Source: Candidatus Omnitrophota bacterium
GTDB lineage: Bacteria; Omnitrophota; Gorgyraeia; Zapsychrales; JANLHA01
Assembly: GCA_023247795.1 (NCBI GenBank)
Contig: JAHFFT010000007.1
Location: 1-36,936 of the forward strand
Direction: 5' to 3'
Length of the DNA: 36,936 nt
Part shown: piece by piece, positions 6,547 to 15,425 of the stretch
Layout of the letters: each line of letters begins with the position of its first letter
How positions within the stretch are numbered: position 1 is the first letter of the stretch
Made by a program: the position numbers and the translations under genes
Notes under the pieces: generated by a model
Seen by the model: only the letters and a program-made list of their open reading frames with translations
Database searches by the model: none
What the model was told of the DNA's origin: nothing

Positions 6547-7713
6547 ATGCCACGATTGATTCCTTATGGAAAACAGAGTCTTGATCGAGAGGATATCCGA
6601 TCAGTTGAAAAGGTCTTAAAAACGGATTGGATCACTCAGGGGCCAACGATCGAGAAGTTTGAGCAAGCAATAGCAAAGTACTGCGATGCTCGTTATGCCG
6701 TGGCTGTTTCTTCCGGGACCGCGGCATTGCATTTGGCTTGCTTGGCAGCAGGGTTAAAGTCAGGTGACAAAGCAATTACGACACCGATAACTTTTTTGGC
6801 CACTGCCAACGCTGTTTGTTATTGTCAGGCCGAACCCGTATTTGTTGATGTTGATGAGGCAACCGCGAATATCGATGTCTCAAAGATCAACGCGAAATTG
6901 GACCCGTCGGTAAAAGCGATTTTACCGGTTCATTTTGCCGGACTTCCGTGCGATATGAAAAAGATCCATCGCATTGCAAGTGCGCGAAAATTAACAGTGA
7001 TCGAGGATGCGGCGCAGGCCTTGGGAGCTAAATATCAATTTGAAGGAAGGTGGGTCAGGGTGGGAAGCTGCCGTCATTCTGACATGACTGTTTTAAGTTT
7101 TCATCCTGTTAAGACCATTACGTCGGGAGAAGGCGGGGTCATTACCACGAACAGTGAAGTCTATTATGAGAAGTTGCGAAGTCTTAGGACGCACGGCATT
7201 GTTAAAGACAAGAAGGCCAAAGAGATCGGCCCATGGTATTACGAAATGAGGGAATTGGGTTTTAATTATCGTATCACCGATTTTCAAAGTGCTTTAGGCT
7301 GCTCTCAATTATCGAAAATAACCGGTTTTTTAAATAAGCGCCAGCAGATTGCCAAACAATATATGAAGGCGTTTCAAGGGATGGACGCGGTGACGTTATT
7401 AGAAGGGGACGCGGAAAAATATGGCAGCGCGAACCATCTATTTGTTTTAAAGATCGACTTTAAGAAATTGAAGACAACACGAAAAGAATTTATGGTTCGA
7501 TTATTGAAAGATGGGATTGGGTCGCAAGTTCATTACATTCCAGTCCACACCCAACCGTTTTATAGAAAGCAATTTGGTACAAATTGGGGAGATTGTCCTA
7601 TCGCGGAGAGCTATTACGAGCGCTGCTTATCCATTCCGCTTTATCCAGCGATGACAAATTCCGATGTCAAAAGAGTGATTAAAGGAATTCAACATTTAGG
7701 AGGGAATTCATAA
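6547..7713 (+). CDS. pseC: UDP-4-amino-4,6-dideoxy-N-acetyl-L-altrosamine transaminase PseC
   Basis: This is a PLP-dependent DegT/DnrJ/EryC1-family aminotransferase of 388 residues. It transfers an amino group from glutamate to C4 of the PseB product. Evidence includes the N-terminal block IPYGKQSL...TDWITQGP typical of PseC, SSGTAALHLA for phosphate binding, EDAAQALGA with the aspartate that contacts the PLP nitrogen, and the Schiff-base lysine at about residue 189 in FHPVKTITSGEGG. Length and motifs are normal. It follows pseB closely and its stop overlaps the start of the next gene by one base (TAATG). That next gene is a second, unrelated aminotransferase. Confidence 0.93.
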   Translation: MPRLIPYGKQSLDREDIRSVEKVLKTDWITQGPTIEKFEQAIAKYCDARYAVAVSSGTAALHLACLAAGLKSGDKAITTPITFLATANAVCYCQAEPVFVDVDEATANIDVSKINAKLDPSVKAILPVHFAGLPCDMKKIHRIASARKLTVIEDAAQALGAKYQFEGRWVRVGSCRHSDMTVLSFHPVKTITSGEGGVITTNSEVYYEKLRSLRTHGIVKDKKAKEIGPWYYEMRELGFNYRITDFQSALGCSQLSKITGFLNKRQQIAKQYMKAFQGMDAVTLLEGDAEKYGSANHLFVLKIDFKKLKTTRKEFMVRLLKDGIGSQVHYIPVHTQPFYRKQFGTNWGDCPIAESYYERCLSIPLYPAMTNSDVKRVIKGIQHLGGNS

Positions 7714-9023
7714 TGAATAAAGGAGTTCACCTCTGGAATGAAGCCAAAAAAATTATCCCCGGGGGAAATCAGCTTTTGTCAAAAAGATCAGAAATGTTTT
7801 TGCCGGAAGGCTGGCCTTCCTATTATAAAAAAGCAAAAGGGGTTGCTGTCTGGGATTTGGATGACAGAAAACTGATTGATATGAGCATTATGGGGATTGG
7901 TACCTGTGTGCTTGGCTACGCGGACGACGCTGTTAACGCGGCAGTGAAAGAAGCTGTTGACGACGGCAATATGTGCACACTCAATTGTTACGAAGAAGTT
8001 GAATTGGCAAGGAAACTCATCCAATTGCATCCTTGGGCTGAAATGGCGCGTTTTGCCCGGACCGGAGGAGAGGCTTGCACCATTGCTGTGCGCATCGGCC
8101 GAGCAGCGGCCAAGAAAAATAAAGTGGCATTCTGTGGTTATCACGGCTGGTCAGATTGGTATTTGTCAGCAAATTTGCAAAGTGGAGAAAATCTCAATCA
8201 ACAGCTGCTTTCGGGTTTGAAGACATTGGGTGTTCCGGAGGAACTTAAGAATACGTCTTTCCCTTTTCATTATGGAAAGATAGAAGAGTTGGAGAAAATA
8301 TTTTCTGAGAATAAGGGTGAAGTTGGTGTTGTGATTATGGAGGTGCAGCGTCATCACGACGCTGATATCGAGTTTTTATCAAATGTCCGTAAACTAGCGG
8401 ATCGGCATCAATGTGTTCTCATTTATGATGAAGTCACATCCGGGTTTCGATTGAGAGCAGGGGGCATGCACGTTCTTTACGGTTTGGAGCCGGATATCGT
8501 TGTCTTAGGAAAGGCCATGGGCAACGGCTATCCCATTTCGGCAATTCTTGGGAAGGCCCGCGTTATGCAAGCAGCTCAAGAGACGTTTATCAGTAGCTCT
8601 TATTGGACGGAGAGGGTTGGTTTTGTGGCCGCCCTTGAGGTCATCAAAAAATTTGAGAATGAAAATGTCCACGGACATTTGAATACGTTGGGCCTGTATA
8701 CAAAAAAGAAATTACAAAATCTTTTTAAAGAAAAGCATTTGGATGTGGATGTTGTTGGGTTGCCCCCCATTCCCATCATGGTCATCAATGATCAAAACAG
8801 TTTGAAAATCAAAACGCTGATGACTCAAGAAATGCTTAAGAAAGGTTATCTGGCATCCAATCTCATTTTTCTTTCATTTGCTCACAATGTTGCGATTGTC
8901 GACGAATATATCAAAGCCTTTGGAGAAAGTTTGGACGTCATTGTCGAAGGTTTAAAAAATAATGATCTCGATCGCAGACTGGAGGGGCCGGTTTGTCATG
9001 CGGGGTTTCAAAGGTTGAATTGA
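7713..9023 (+). CDS. Class-III aminotransferase (glutamate-1-semialdehyde aminomutase-like)
   Basis: This is a 436-residue PLP enzyme of aminotransferase class III, nearest in style to HemL. It shows IIPGGNQLLSKR at the start, the PLP-contacting Asp in LIYDEVTSGFR and the likely Schiff-base lysine in VLGKAMGNGYPIS. A true HemL acts in haem synthesis, but this gene is embedded between pseC and an aldo/keto reductase. HemL-like enzymes of this kind recur in nonulosonate loci next to SpsF-type cytidylyltransferases. It may aminate or epimerise a sugar intermediate or supply a decorating amine; the actual reaction is unknown. TAGGAGGG sits eight bases before the ATG, and translation is coupled to pseC. 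Confidence 0.85.
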   Translation: MNKGVHLWNEAKKIIPGGNQLLSKRSEMFLPEGWPSYYKKAKGVAVWDLDDRKLIDMSIMGIGTCVLGYADDAVNAAVKEAVDDGNMCTLNCYEEVELARKLIQLHPWAEMARFARTGGEACTIAVRIGRAAAKKNKVAFCGYHGWSDWYLSANLQSGENLNQQLLSGLKTLGVPEELKNTSFPFHYGKIEELEKIFSENKGEVGVVIMEVQRHHDADIEFLSNVRKLADRHQCVLIYDEVTSGFRLRAGGMHVLYGLEPDIVVLGKAMGNGYPISAILGKARVMQAAQETFISSSYWTERVGFVAALEVIKKFENENVHGHLNTLGLYTKKKLQNLFKEKHLDVDVVGLPPIPIMVINDQNSLKIKTLMTQEMLKKGYLASNLIFLSFAHNVAIVDEYIKAFGESLDVIVEGLKNNDLDRRLEGPVCHAGFQRLN

Positions 9024-9024
9024 G

Positions 9025-9957
9025 ATGATTTATCATCGGATGGGTCAGGGCGATATCAGGGTTTCTCGTATTGGGCTTGGTACGGCGCAATTTGGGATGG
9101 ATTATGGTTATCATAAAGCACTGGTTCAAAGTGAAGTCGATGCTGTTCTTGAAGGGTGTTTGCGGCATGGCATCAATTTCATTGATACAGCAAGAGAATA
9201 TGGTAACGCTGAGGAGCGGATTGGGGCGTTTTTAAGGGAAAATCCCCAGAATGATTTTGTCATTGCGACGAAAATCAGTCGTATTCTGCCGACCGTCGCT
9301 GATCAAAAGCAAAGATTGAAAGATTGGATCAAGAAATCAGTCGACACCTCTTTGCAGGCCTTAAGTGTTGATCATATCGCCGTATTGCAGCTGCACCAAT
9401 GTGATGAATATGTTCTTAATAAACAATATTTTTGGGAGAGCATTGAGGAATTGAAGGATCAAGGCCTGATTGCCCATTTTGGTGTTTCAATTTATGAAAT
9501 TGCAGAAGCAAAGCGTCTCATTGAGAACTATCGACAAGGTCTTGATATGATTCAAATCCCTTACAATATTTTCGACCAAAGATTTGACGCTTTTTTACCT
9601 CAAATTGCTGCGAGCGGTGTTGAGGTGATGAGTCGATCTGTTTTTTTAAAAGGGGTCATTCCCGTCGGAAATGAAAAAATACCGGAAGAAATCAAAAGGA
9701 TTATTCCCAGCAAGTCGAAGCTGAATGAGTTGGCAAAAAAGGCATCCATGAGCAGCGAGGAATACGCGTTATTGTTCTCGGTGCTCAATCGATGGATTTG
9801 TTCAACGGTGATTGGCATCTGTTCTGTTCCAGAGTTGGAGTTAAATATGAAAGTCTTTGAATATCTACGGAAAGGGACGCAGTGGGAGGCGGATATGCGT
9901 ACTTTAGCTGTGGAAGATGAGTTTTTGATTGATCCTCGACGGTGGGCATCCATATGA
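9025..9957 (+). CDS. Aldo/keto reductase family protein
   Basis: This is a 310-residue TIM-barrel NAD(P)H-dependent oxidoreductase. Family marks are RIGLGTAQFG near the N-terminus, INFIDTAREYGNAEERIG with the catalytic Asp and Tyr, the lysine in VIATKIS, and the histidine position in VLQLHQCDEY. It would reduce a keto group of a sugar or of a small molecule derived from one. It starts one base after the class-III aminotransferase and its stop overlaps the cytidylyltransferase by 4 bases, so the three are one translational unit. Together with the aminotransferase it may form a side branch of the nonulosonate pathway. The substrate is unknown. Confidence 0.87.
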   Translation: MIYHRMGQGDIRVSRIGLGTAQFGMDYGYHKALVQSEVDAVLEGCLRHGINFIDTAREYGNAEERIGAFLRENPQNDFVIATKISRILPTVADQKQRLKDWIKKSVDTSLQALSVDHIAVLQLHQCDEYVLNKQYFWESIEELKDQGLIAHFGVSIYEIAEAKRLIENYRQGLDMIQIPYNIFDQRFDAFLPQIAASGVEVMSRSVFLKGVIPVGNEKIPEEIKRIIPSKSKLNELAKKASMSSEEYALLFSVLNRWICSTVIGICSVPELELNMKVFEYLRKGTQWEADMRTLAVEDEFLIDPRRWASI

Positions 9958-10736
9958 TATTAGCCATTGTCCAAGCAAGAATGGGGTCGAACCGGCTGCC
10001 GGGGAAGGTTATGAAGGAGGTCCTTGGTAAACCGCTGATTGGATACTTATTTGAGCGGCTCCAATTATCAAAAAGGATTGATAAAATCATCATGGCCTCT
10101 GTTAAGGATCCTTACAACGATGCCTTGTGCCGGTATGTCAAAAGTTTGGGGGTTGATGTGTTCCGGGGTTCAGAAGATGATGTTTTAGAGCGATGTCATT
10201 TGGCGGCAAAACCATATCATCCCAAATATGTTGTTAGGATCACCGGAGACTGCATGTTGATTGATCCACAAATTTGTGATCAATTGTTTGAGGCATTTTT
10301 AAGAGAGGATGTGGACTACGCAACGTTGAGCCCTTCTTACGCGGAAGGGGCGGATTGCGAAATTTTTACATTTGAGGCCTTGGAAGAGGCCACTCAGAAG
10401 GCGGTTATGAAATCCGAACGAGAACATGTCACGTTATATTTCAGTAATCATCCGGACCGGTTTAAGAAATATCTATTACCCAACACCTGTGATGACAGTA
10501 AATACCGATTTACAGTTGATGAGCCGGAAGATTATCTCGTCGTTAAATCCGTTATCGAAGAGCTTTATCAAGGAAAATCAAAGGCCTTCACTTATGCCGA
10601 GATCAAGGAATTTTTTGATACACATTCCTTCACGCGGCAATTGAACGCGCATGTGATAAGGAATGAGGGTTTGAGCATTTCATTGAAGAATGATTGTGTT
10701 GTTAAAGACATGGGAAAAGATTCCAATGAAAAATAA
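9954..10736 (+). CDS. pseF: SpsF/PseF-type cytidylyltransferase (CMP-pseudaminic acid synthetase)
   Basis: This 260-residue nucleotidyltransferase is expected to activate the nonulosonic acid with CTP. The nucleotide-binding loop is VQARMGSNRLPGKV at residues 5-18, followed by EDDVLERC, RITGDCMLIDP (the metal-binding Asp region) and YRFTVDEPEDY, a signature of the SpsF family. True PseF of Campylobacter is a shorter relative; SpsF-type proteins take that place in many pse loci. I chose the ATG at 9954, which overlaps the previous stop (ATGA), rather than the GTG at 9942 in the ORF track, because the conserved domain begins there. It is one of two CTP-transferases in the window, the other being at 23505. 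Confidence 0.82.
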   Translation: MILAIVQARMGSNRLPGKVMKEVLGKPLIGYLFERLQLSKRIDKIIMASVKDPYNDALCRYVKSLGVDVFRGSEDDVLERCHLAAKPYHPKYVVRITGDCMLIDPQICDQLFEAFLREDVDYATLSPSYAEGADCEIFTFEALEEATQKAVMKSEREHVTLYFSNHPDRFKKYLLPNTCDDSKYRFTVDEPEDYLVVKSVIEELYQGKSKAFTYAEIKEFFDTHSFTRQLNAHVIRNEGLSISLKNDCVVKDMGKDSNEK

Positions 10737-10755
10737 TACAGGAGGAGGCCAAAGT

Positions 10756-11325
10756 ATGAATAGAGCATTTCTCATCGGTAGGGAGATCTATTTAAGGCCT
10801 ATGGAAATTTCTGATTTGGATGGTGAGTATTTGCAGTGGGTTAATGATCCCGAAGTCAGGGAGTCTTTGCATACGTTAAGGTTTCCGACAACAAGAAGTC
10901 AATTGATGGAATATATTGAAAGACAAAATCGGGACGTCTCTATCATTTTCTTAGCTGTGGTTCATAAAAAGACTGGTAAGCATATTGGTAATGTTAAAAT
11001 TGGTCCGATTGAATGGGTGGATCGGCGCGCTGAATATGGTCGTTTGATTGGGGATAAAGATTGCCGGGGGAAAGGAATAGGGACCGAAATGGTGGCATTG
11101 ATCCTCGAATATGGTTTTCTGATGTTGAATCTTCATAAAATGAGCACATCCGCTATGGCTAACAACATCGCTTCCATTCGGTCTAATGAAAAGAACGGTC
11201 TCATGAGATCGGGGCTGCGTAAGGAACATCGATACTACAAGGGTCAGTATGTAGACGTGGTTGAAATGGGAATATTGAAGAAAGACTATCTCAAGTCAAA
11301 AATCGAAAAGAAAAAGAATAAGTAG
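10756..11325 (+). CDS. RimJ/RimL-like GNAT N-acetyltransferase
   Basis: This is a 189-residue GNAT acetyltransferase. It begins with FLIGREIYLRP and has the acetyl-CoA loop DCRGKGIGTEM, followed by NLHKMSTSAMANNIASIRSNEKNG as in the RimJ/RimL subgroup. It probably N- or O-acylates a sugar. The start was taken at ATG 10756 because GGAGGAGG lies seven bases upstream; the ORF-track start at 10690 would overlap the previous gene by 47 bases. Two paralogs occur at 18997 and 19618, with the same opening and the same KIGPI/KLGPI segment. A distinct, shorter PseH-like GNAT lies at 12392, so this one is probably an additional decorating enzyme. Confidence 0.85.
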   Translation: MNRAFLIGREIYLRPMEISDLDGEYLQWVNDPEVRESLHTLRFPTTRSQLMEYIERQNRDVSIIFLAVVHKKTGKHIGNVKIGPIEWVDRRAEYGRLIGDKDCRGKGIGTEMVALILEYGFLMLNLHKMSTSAMANNIASIRSNEKNGLMRSGLRKEHRYYKGQYVDVVEMGILKKDYLKSKIEKKKNK

Positions 11326-11357
11326 AGAATAATGGATCACATGATTGTAGAAAGTGA

Positions 11358-12407
11358 ATGGAAAATATTATTATAAGAGCAGATGGGTCCTCTCAAATGG
11401 GCTCAGGACATGTTATGCGCTCCATGGCGTTAGCACAGCAATTGATTTGTGCAGGGCATCAAATTCATTTTATTACGAATGTGCAAGGCGAGTTCTTGCA
11501 ACGGCTAAAGGAAGAGAAGGTTTTTGTTTATCCGTCTTTCAATGGTGTGAAGTGGGAGGAGGAAAAAGATTTAGATTGGGTTAAGGAAATTGCAAAAGAC
11601 TGGGGTGTTAATTGGATTATTACCGATGGTTATCATTTTGAAACACACTATCAGGCAAGTCTCAAGAGAGCGGATTTGAAAGTCATGTGTATTGATGATA
11701 TTGCCGCATGTCATTATGTGGCCGATATTGTTTTAAATCAAAATATTTCGGCTGATGAGCAAATGTATACTAAAGAAGACTATACCAAGTTGTTACTTGG
11801 CCCAGAATACAGTTTGATCCGTTCTGATATTTTGGAAGCTGCGCAGGACTATCAACGTAAAATAGCGGATGATGTTAAGAACGTGCTGATCAGTATGGGA
11901 GGAGCAGATCCAGAAAATATGACACTTTTGGTTCTCAAGGTTCTGGAATCCATGAAGTTAGAAGGTCTGAAAATTAATGTTTTGGTGGGAATGTTTAATC
12001 CGCATTATCAAGTTTTGTTAGATGCCTGTAAAAATAAAAATGTTGAAATGATCCGCAACGCCAGGAGTGAGCTGCCAGAGCTTATGAAACAATGTGATGT
12101 CGCCATAACGGCCGGTGGAAGTGCTCTCTGGGAGTTCGCGTTGTTTTCAACACCGCTTTTAACCACAGTTATTGCCGAAAATCAAAGACTGTTGGTCAAG
12201 AAGATGGCGGATATTGGCGCTGTTGAGAGTCTAGGTGATAAGAAAGAAATCGTGGATATGAATTTAACAGTTAAAAAAATACAACAGGTGTTTCAATCTC
12301 GCGTGAAACGCGAACAATTGGCTTTTAATATTCATCGGCTCGTTTTGAAACGTAAAATCCGTGACATCATTGATGTGATAGAGGGAAACTTGTGCATTGG
12401 GGTTTAA
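11358..12407 (+). CDS. pseG: UDP-2,4-diacetamido-2,4,6-trideoxy-L-altropyranose hydrolase PseG
   Basis: PseG removes UDP from the fourth pathway intermediate to release 2,4-diacetamido-2,4,6-trideoxy-L-altrose for condensation with phosphoenolpyruvate. The 349-residue protein has the GT-B-like fold typical of the family. The N-terminal RADGSSQMGSGHVMR carries the catalytic His, SMGGADPENMT the nucleotide region, and TAGGSALWEFALFSTP the C-terminal domain. Length is normal. Its 3' end overlaps the PseH gene by 16 bases. The DNA from here to about 14700 looks more AT-rich than the amidotransferase block that follows. Confidence 0.92.
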   Translation: MENIIIRADGSSQMGSGHVMRSMALAQQLICAGHQIHFITNVQGEFLQRLKEEKVFVYPSFNGVKWEEEKDLDWVKEIAKDWGVNWIITDGYHFETHYQASLKRADLKVMCIDDIAACHYVADIVLNQNISADEQMYTKEDYTKLLLGPEYSLIRSDILEAAQDYQRKIADDVKNVLISMGGADPENMTLLVLKVLESMKLEGLKINVLVGMFNPHYQVLLDACKNKNVEMIRNARSELPELMKQCDVAITAGGSALWEFALFSTPLLTTVIAENQRLLVKKMADIGAVESLGDKKEIVDMNLTVKKIQQVFQSRVKREQLAFNIHRLVLKRKIRDIIDVIEGNLCIGV

Positions 12408-12868
12408 GACTAAGAGAAGCGCAGTTAGATGACTGCGAATTATTTTTTGAATGGGTTAATGATCTGGAAGTGCGTAAGAACGCATTAAATTCTAAAAATA
12501 TTTATTGGAACGAACATAAGTCGTGGTTTGAGAAAGCTATGAGTTCTTTGAGTTCCGTTAAGTTGTTTGTTGGAATTGATGAAAATGATGAGGCGGTTGG
12601 GCAGATTCGATTTGAGAAAGATGGTGTCAAAGCTGTTATTGATATCTCGGTTGATTCTCGTTTTCGACAACAAGGTTTGGGGAAGCAATTGCTTGAGCAA
12701 GGAATTAAACGAATCGAAGAATTTTGGCAAGACGTTTCGTTTATTGAAGCTGTAGTGAAAATAGGAAACGCTTCTTCCCAACGATTATTTGAGGCAGGTG
12801 GATTTAAAAAAAGTCCTGATAAAAATGCTAATGGTTTTCATAGATTTGCATTGAAGTTAAGAAGGTAA
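12392..12868 (+). CDS. pseH: PseH-like UDP-4-amino sugar N-acetyltransferase
   Basis: This is a 158-residue GNAT enzyme that would acetylate the 4-amino group of UDP-4-amino-4,6-dideoxy-beta-L-AltNAc using acetyl-CoA. The N-terminal half has the PseH pattern FFEWVNDLEVRKNALNSKNIYWNEHKSWF. The acetyl-CoA loop is SRFRQQGLGKQLL and NASSQRLFEAGGF closes the fold. It starts at GTG 12392 behind GAGGG and overlaps pseG by 16 bases; pseI follows after 5 bases. The gene order pseG-pseH-pseI supports the assignment more strongly than any of the RimJ-like GNATs. Confidence 0.85.
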   Translation: MHWGLRLREAQLDDCELFFEWVNDLEVRKNALNSKNIYWNEHKSWFEKAMSSLSSVKLFVGIDENDEAVGQIRFEKDGVKAVIDISVDSRFRQQGLGKQLLEQGIKRIEEFWQDVSFIEAVVKIGNASSQRLFEAGGFKKSPDKNANGFHRFALKLRR

Positions 12869-12873
12869 AGACT

Positions 12874-13944
12874 ATGAAAGATATAAAGATTAATGATTTT
12901 ACGGTAGGTCGAGAGTATAAGCCGTTTGTTATTGCGGAAATGTCTGGAAATCATAATCATTCTTTGTCTCGTGCCCTTGAGATAGTGGATAAGGCAGCGG
13001 AATGTGGTTGTCATGCGCTTAAGATTCAAACATATCGAGCGGATACGATTACGATCGATGTGAAGCGAGATGAATTTTTTATTGAAGATAAAACAAGCCT
13101 TTGGAAGGGCCAGTATTTGTATGAACTCTACGAGAAGGCTTTTACTCCTTGGGAGTGGCATAAGCCAATATTTGACCGTTGTCAAAAAAAAGGGTTAATT
13201 GCCTTCAGTTCACCTTTTGATGAAACAGCAGTTGACTTTTTAGAAGAACTCGATGTTCCAGTTTATAAGATTGCGTCTTTTGAGAATAACCATTTGCCGC
13301 TTATTAAAAAAGTGGCGGCCCTTGGCAAACCCATCATGATGTCAACTGGAATGGCAACGATTGAAGAATTGCATGAGTCGTTATCAATAGCCAGAGAGGC
13401 AGGATGTGAGAACATTATTTTATTGAAATGCACCAGTGCTTATCCGAGTGAACCAAAAGATGCTAATCTATTGACTTTGCCTGATCTACAAGATCGGTTC
13501 AATTGCCAGGTTGGGCTTTCCGACCATACCTTAGGCATCGGTGTTGCGATTGCAAGTATTGCTTTAGGAGCCAGAGTCGTTGAGAAGCATTTTACTTTAG
13601 ATCGAAGTGCGGGCGGAGTTGATGCCGCGTTTTCTATGGAACCAGATGAGATGAAGGCTTTGGTTGAAGAAACACAAAGAGCTTTTTTGGCTTTGGGTTC
13701 AGTCAATTATGATCCAACTGAGAATGAAAAGAAAAATATGCGTTTTCGAAGGTCAATATTTGTGACCAAAGATATTAATAAAGGTGAAACATTGAGTCGG
13801 GAGAACATCAAAGTGATACGGCCGGGAGATGGTTTGGCTCCACGGTATTTTGAACAAGTCTTAGGGAAAAAAGCGAGTGCTGATATTATTAAGGGAACAC
13901 CGTTAAATTGGGCGCTTGTTTTAGAAAAGGACGCAAAATCATGA
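12874..13944 (+). CDS. pseI: Pseudaminic acid synthase PseI
   Basis: PseI condenses 2,4-diacetamido-2,4,6-trideoxy-L-altrose with phosphoenolpyruvate to give pseudaminic acid. The 356-residue protein has the NeuB-type TIM barrel: FVIAEMSGNHNHSL with metal- and PEP-contacting residues, ALKIQTYRADTIT, KIASFENNHLPL, and GLSDHTLGIGVAIASIALGARVVEKHFT. A C-terminal SAF/antifreeze-like domain follows (RRSIFVTKDINKGE...RPGDGLAP). The phrase TYRADTIT is characteristic of PseI rather than sialic or legionaminic synthases. Length is normal. The stop overlaps the start of the methyltransferase gene by 4 bases. Confidence 0.93.
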   Translation: MKDIKINDFTVGREYKPFVIAEMSGNHNHSLSRALEIVDKAAECGCHALKIQTYRADTITIDVKRDEFFIEDKTSLWKGQYLYELYEKAFTPWEWHKPIFDRCQKKGLIAFSSPFDETAVDFLEELDVPVYKIASFENNHLPLIKKVAALGKPIMMSTGMATIEELHESLSIAREAGCENIILLKCTSAYPSEPKDANLLTLPDLQDRFNCQVGLSDHTLGIGVAIASIALGARVVEKHFTLDRSAGGVDAAFSMEPDEMKALVEETQRAFLALGSVNYDPTENEKKNMRFRRSIFVTKDINKGETLSRENIKVIRPGDGLAPRYFEQVLGKKASADIIKGTPLNWALVLEKDAKS

Positions 13945-14723
13945 TAAAAGAGCGTGCGATTAACACCGATAAATTAGAAATGCGTCTTCAGGGTAACAGA
14001 AGAGTGCAGAAGTTAAACTTGGGGGAATGGATTTTTTCTCGCGTTGATGTCATGAAGGGGAGCCAAGTGTTAGAGCTTTGTTGTGGTAACGGTCATCAAT
14101 CGGTCATCTTCGATCAATTGTTGGGCAATGATGGCGAATTATTCATGGTGGATGCATCAACACAAGCCATTGATGAGGTTAAATCAAAGTTAGGAATAAA
14201 GAAGCGTTATTATTATTGTCAGTCATTAGATCATCTTTGTGAAAAGACCTTTGGTGAAGGTCAACGGTTCGATTTAATTTTTTGTGCTTATGGATTGTAT
14301 TATGCTGAGGAACCTGAAAGGCTTCTAAATTTATTGTGTCTGCTATTGAAACAAGAAGGAAGGATCGTGATTGTTGGGCCTTATGGCGAAAATAATGGAG
14401 AACTTTTTCGGTTGTTAGAAGGCCAAAGAGTTCAATTATCCCAGTCGGTCATTTCATCTTCAAGGTCCTTTATGCCAGATGTGGTTGCGAATTTTGCAAG
14501 AAAGTCATTTGCAGAGGTCGATATCCAGACAATAAAGAATGAGCAAATTTGGCCTGATCGAGAGGGCATTTTGGATTACTGGAAGAATACCACATTTTAT
14601 GATGAAAAAAGAATGGGTGACGTCAAGGCCGCGTTTGCAGAAATTTTTAACCAGGCAGGACAATTTGTTGTGACCAAGCATATCATGTTGATAAAAATGT
14701 CGAAGTATAGGAGGAAAGTATGA
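13941..14723 (+). CDS. Class I SAM-dependent methyltransferase
   Basis: This is a 260-residue cytosolic methyltransferase. Motif I is VLELCCGNGHQSVIF, followed by the acidic MVDASTQAID (motif II) and FDLIFCAYGLYYAEEPERLL (motif IV and post-motif), as in the Methyltransf_11/25 families. It could methylate a hydroxyl or amine of the nonulosonate or of another residue in the glycan. The ORF-track start at 13908 would overlap PseI by 37 bases; the ATG at 13941 makes an ATGA overlap and precedes the natural N-terminus. The next gene also overlaps by 4 bases, so expression is tied to the pse genes. Confidence 0.85.
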   Translation: MIKERAINTDKLEMRLQGNRRVQKLNLGEWIFSRVDVMKGSQVLELCCGNGHQSVIFDQLLGNDGELFMVDASTQAIDEVKSKLGIKKRYYYCQSLDHLCEKTFGEGQRFDLIFCAYGLYYAEEPERLLNLLCLLLKQEGRIVIVGPYGENNGELFRLLEGQRVQLSQSVISSSRSFMPDVVANFARKSFAEVDIQTIKNEQIWPDREGILDYWKNTTFYDEKRMGDVKAAFAEIFNQAGQFVVTKHIMLIKMSKYRRKV

Positions 14724-15409
14724 ACGGAAAGAATGTTTTGATTATTGCGGCTCACCCTGACGATGAACTGTTGGGCTGCGCTGGGACAGTGCATAAATTA
14801 ATTAAGAATGGGAGCAAAGCAACATCCTTGATTTTGGGAGAGGGTATGAAATCCCGAGGGAACATTGAAGAATCGATGTTGAAAGGTTTGCGCGCGGATA
14901 CCGTGATGGCAAATAAAGAAATAGGAATTACAAAGGTCCATTTTGAACAATTGCCCGACAATCAATTTGATTCGCTGCCATTGCTAGAAGTGGTTAAGGT
15001 TGTTGAGAAATATGTGGATGAGATTAAGCCAGACATCATTTTTACCCACTTTGGCGGGGATTTGAATATTGATCATCGTATGACATTTGAAGCTGTGCTC
15101 ACGGCTTGTCGACCACAACCAGGATTTCATCATCCGGAGATTTATTGTTTTGAAGTGCCATCGGCAACGGATTATCATGAAATTGGCCAATGCAATGCGT
15201 TCGTGCCAAATGTGCATGTTGATATTGAAGATGAAATTAATGTTAAGATCAAAGCCTTAGCCCATTACCAGACCGAAATGCGGCCGTTCCCGCATAGTCG
15301 CTCGTTGGAGGGAATTAAGATTTTGGCTCAGGCTCGAGGAGTTCGCGTTGGATGTGCTTACGTAGAAGCATTTGTGTTAGTAAGAAAAATAATACGCAAT
15401 AGGGATTAA
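14720..15409 (+). CDS. PIG-L/LmbE-family N-deacetylase
   Basis: This is a 229-residue zinc-dependent deacetylase of the PIG-L/LmbE family. The metal motif AAHPDDELLGCAGT is near the N-terminus and the second-half zinc histidine is in GGDLNIDHRMTF. These enzymes remove N-acetyl groups from GlcNAc-type sugars. In a nonulosonate locus, a deacetylase could expose an amine for re-acylation or amidino transfer by the downstream amidotransferase, GNATs or methyltransferase. The start overlaps the previous stop (ATGA) with GAGGAAAG just upstream. Exact substrate unknown. Confidence 0.9.
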   Translation: MNGKNVLIIAAHPDDELLGCAGTVHKLIKNGSKATSLILGEGMKSRGNIEESMLKGLRADTVMANKEIGITKVHFEQLPDNQFDSLPLLEVVKVVEKYVDEIKPDIIFTHFGGDLNIDHRMTFEAVLTACRPQPGFHHPEIYCFEVPSATDYHEIGQCNAFVPNVHVDIEDEINVKIKALAHYQTEMRPFPHSRSLEGIKILAQARGVRVGCAYVEAFVLVRKIIRNRD

Positions 15410-15425
15410 ATAAGAGGAAAAGCTT

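Noticed and set aside
7713-9023. Haem biosynthesis gene hemL
   Set aside because: The similarity is family-level only; position between pseC and an aldo/keto reductase, with no other haem genes, argues for a glycan role.
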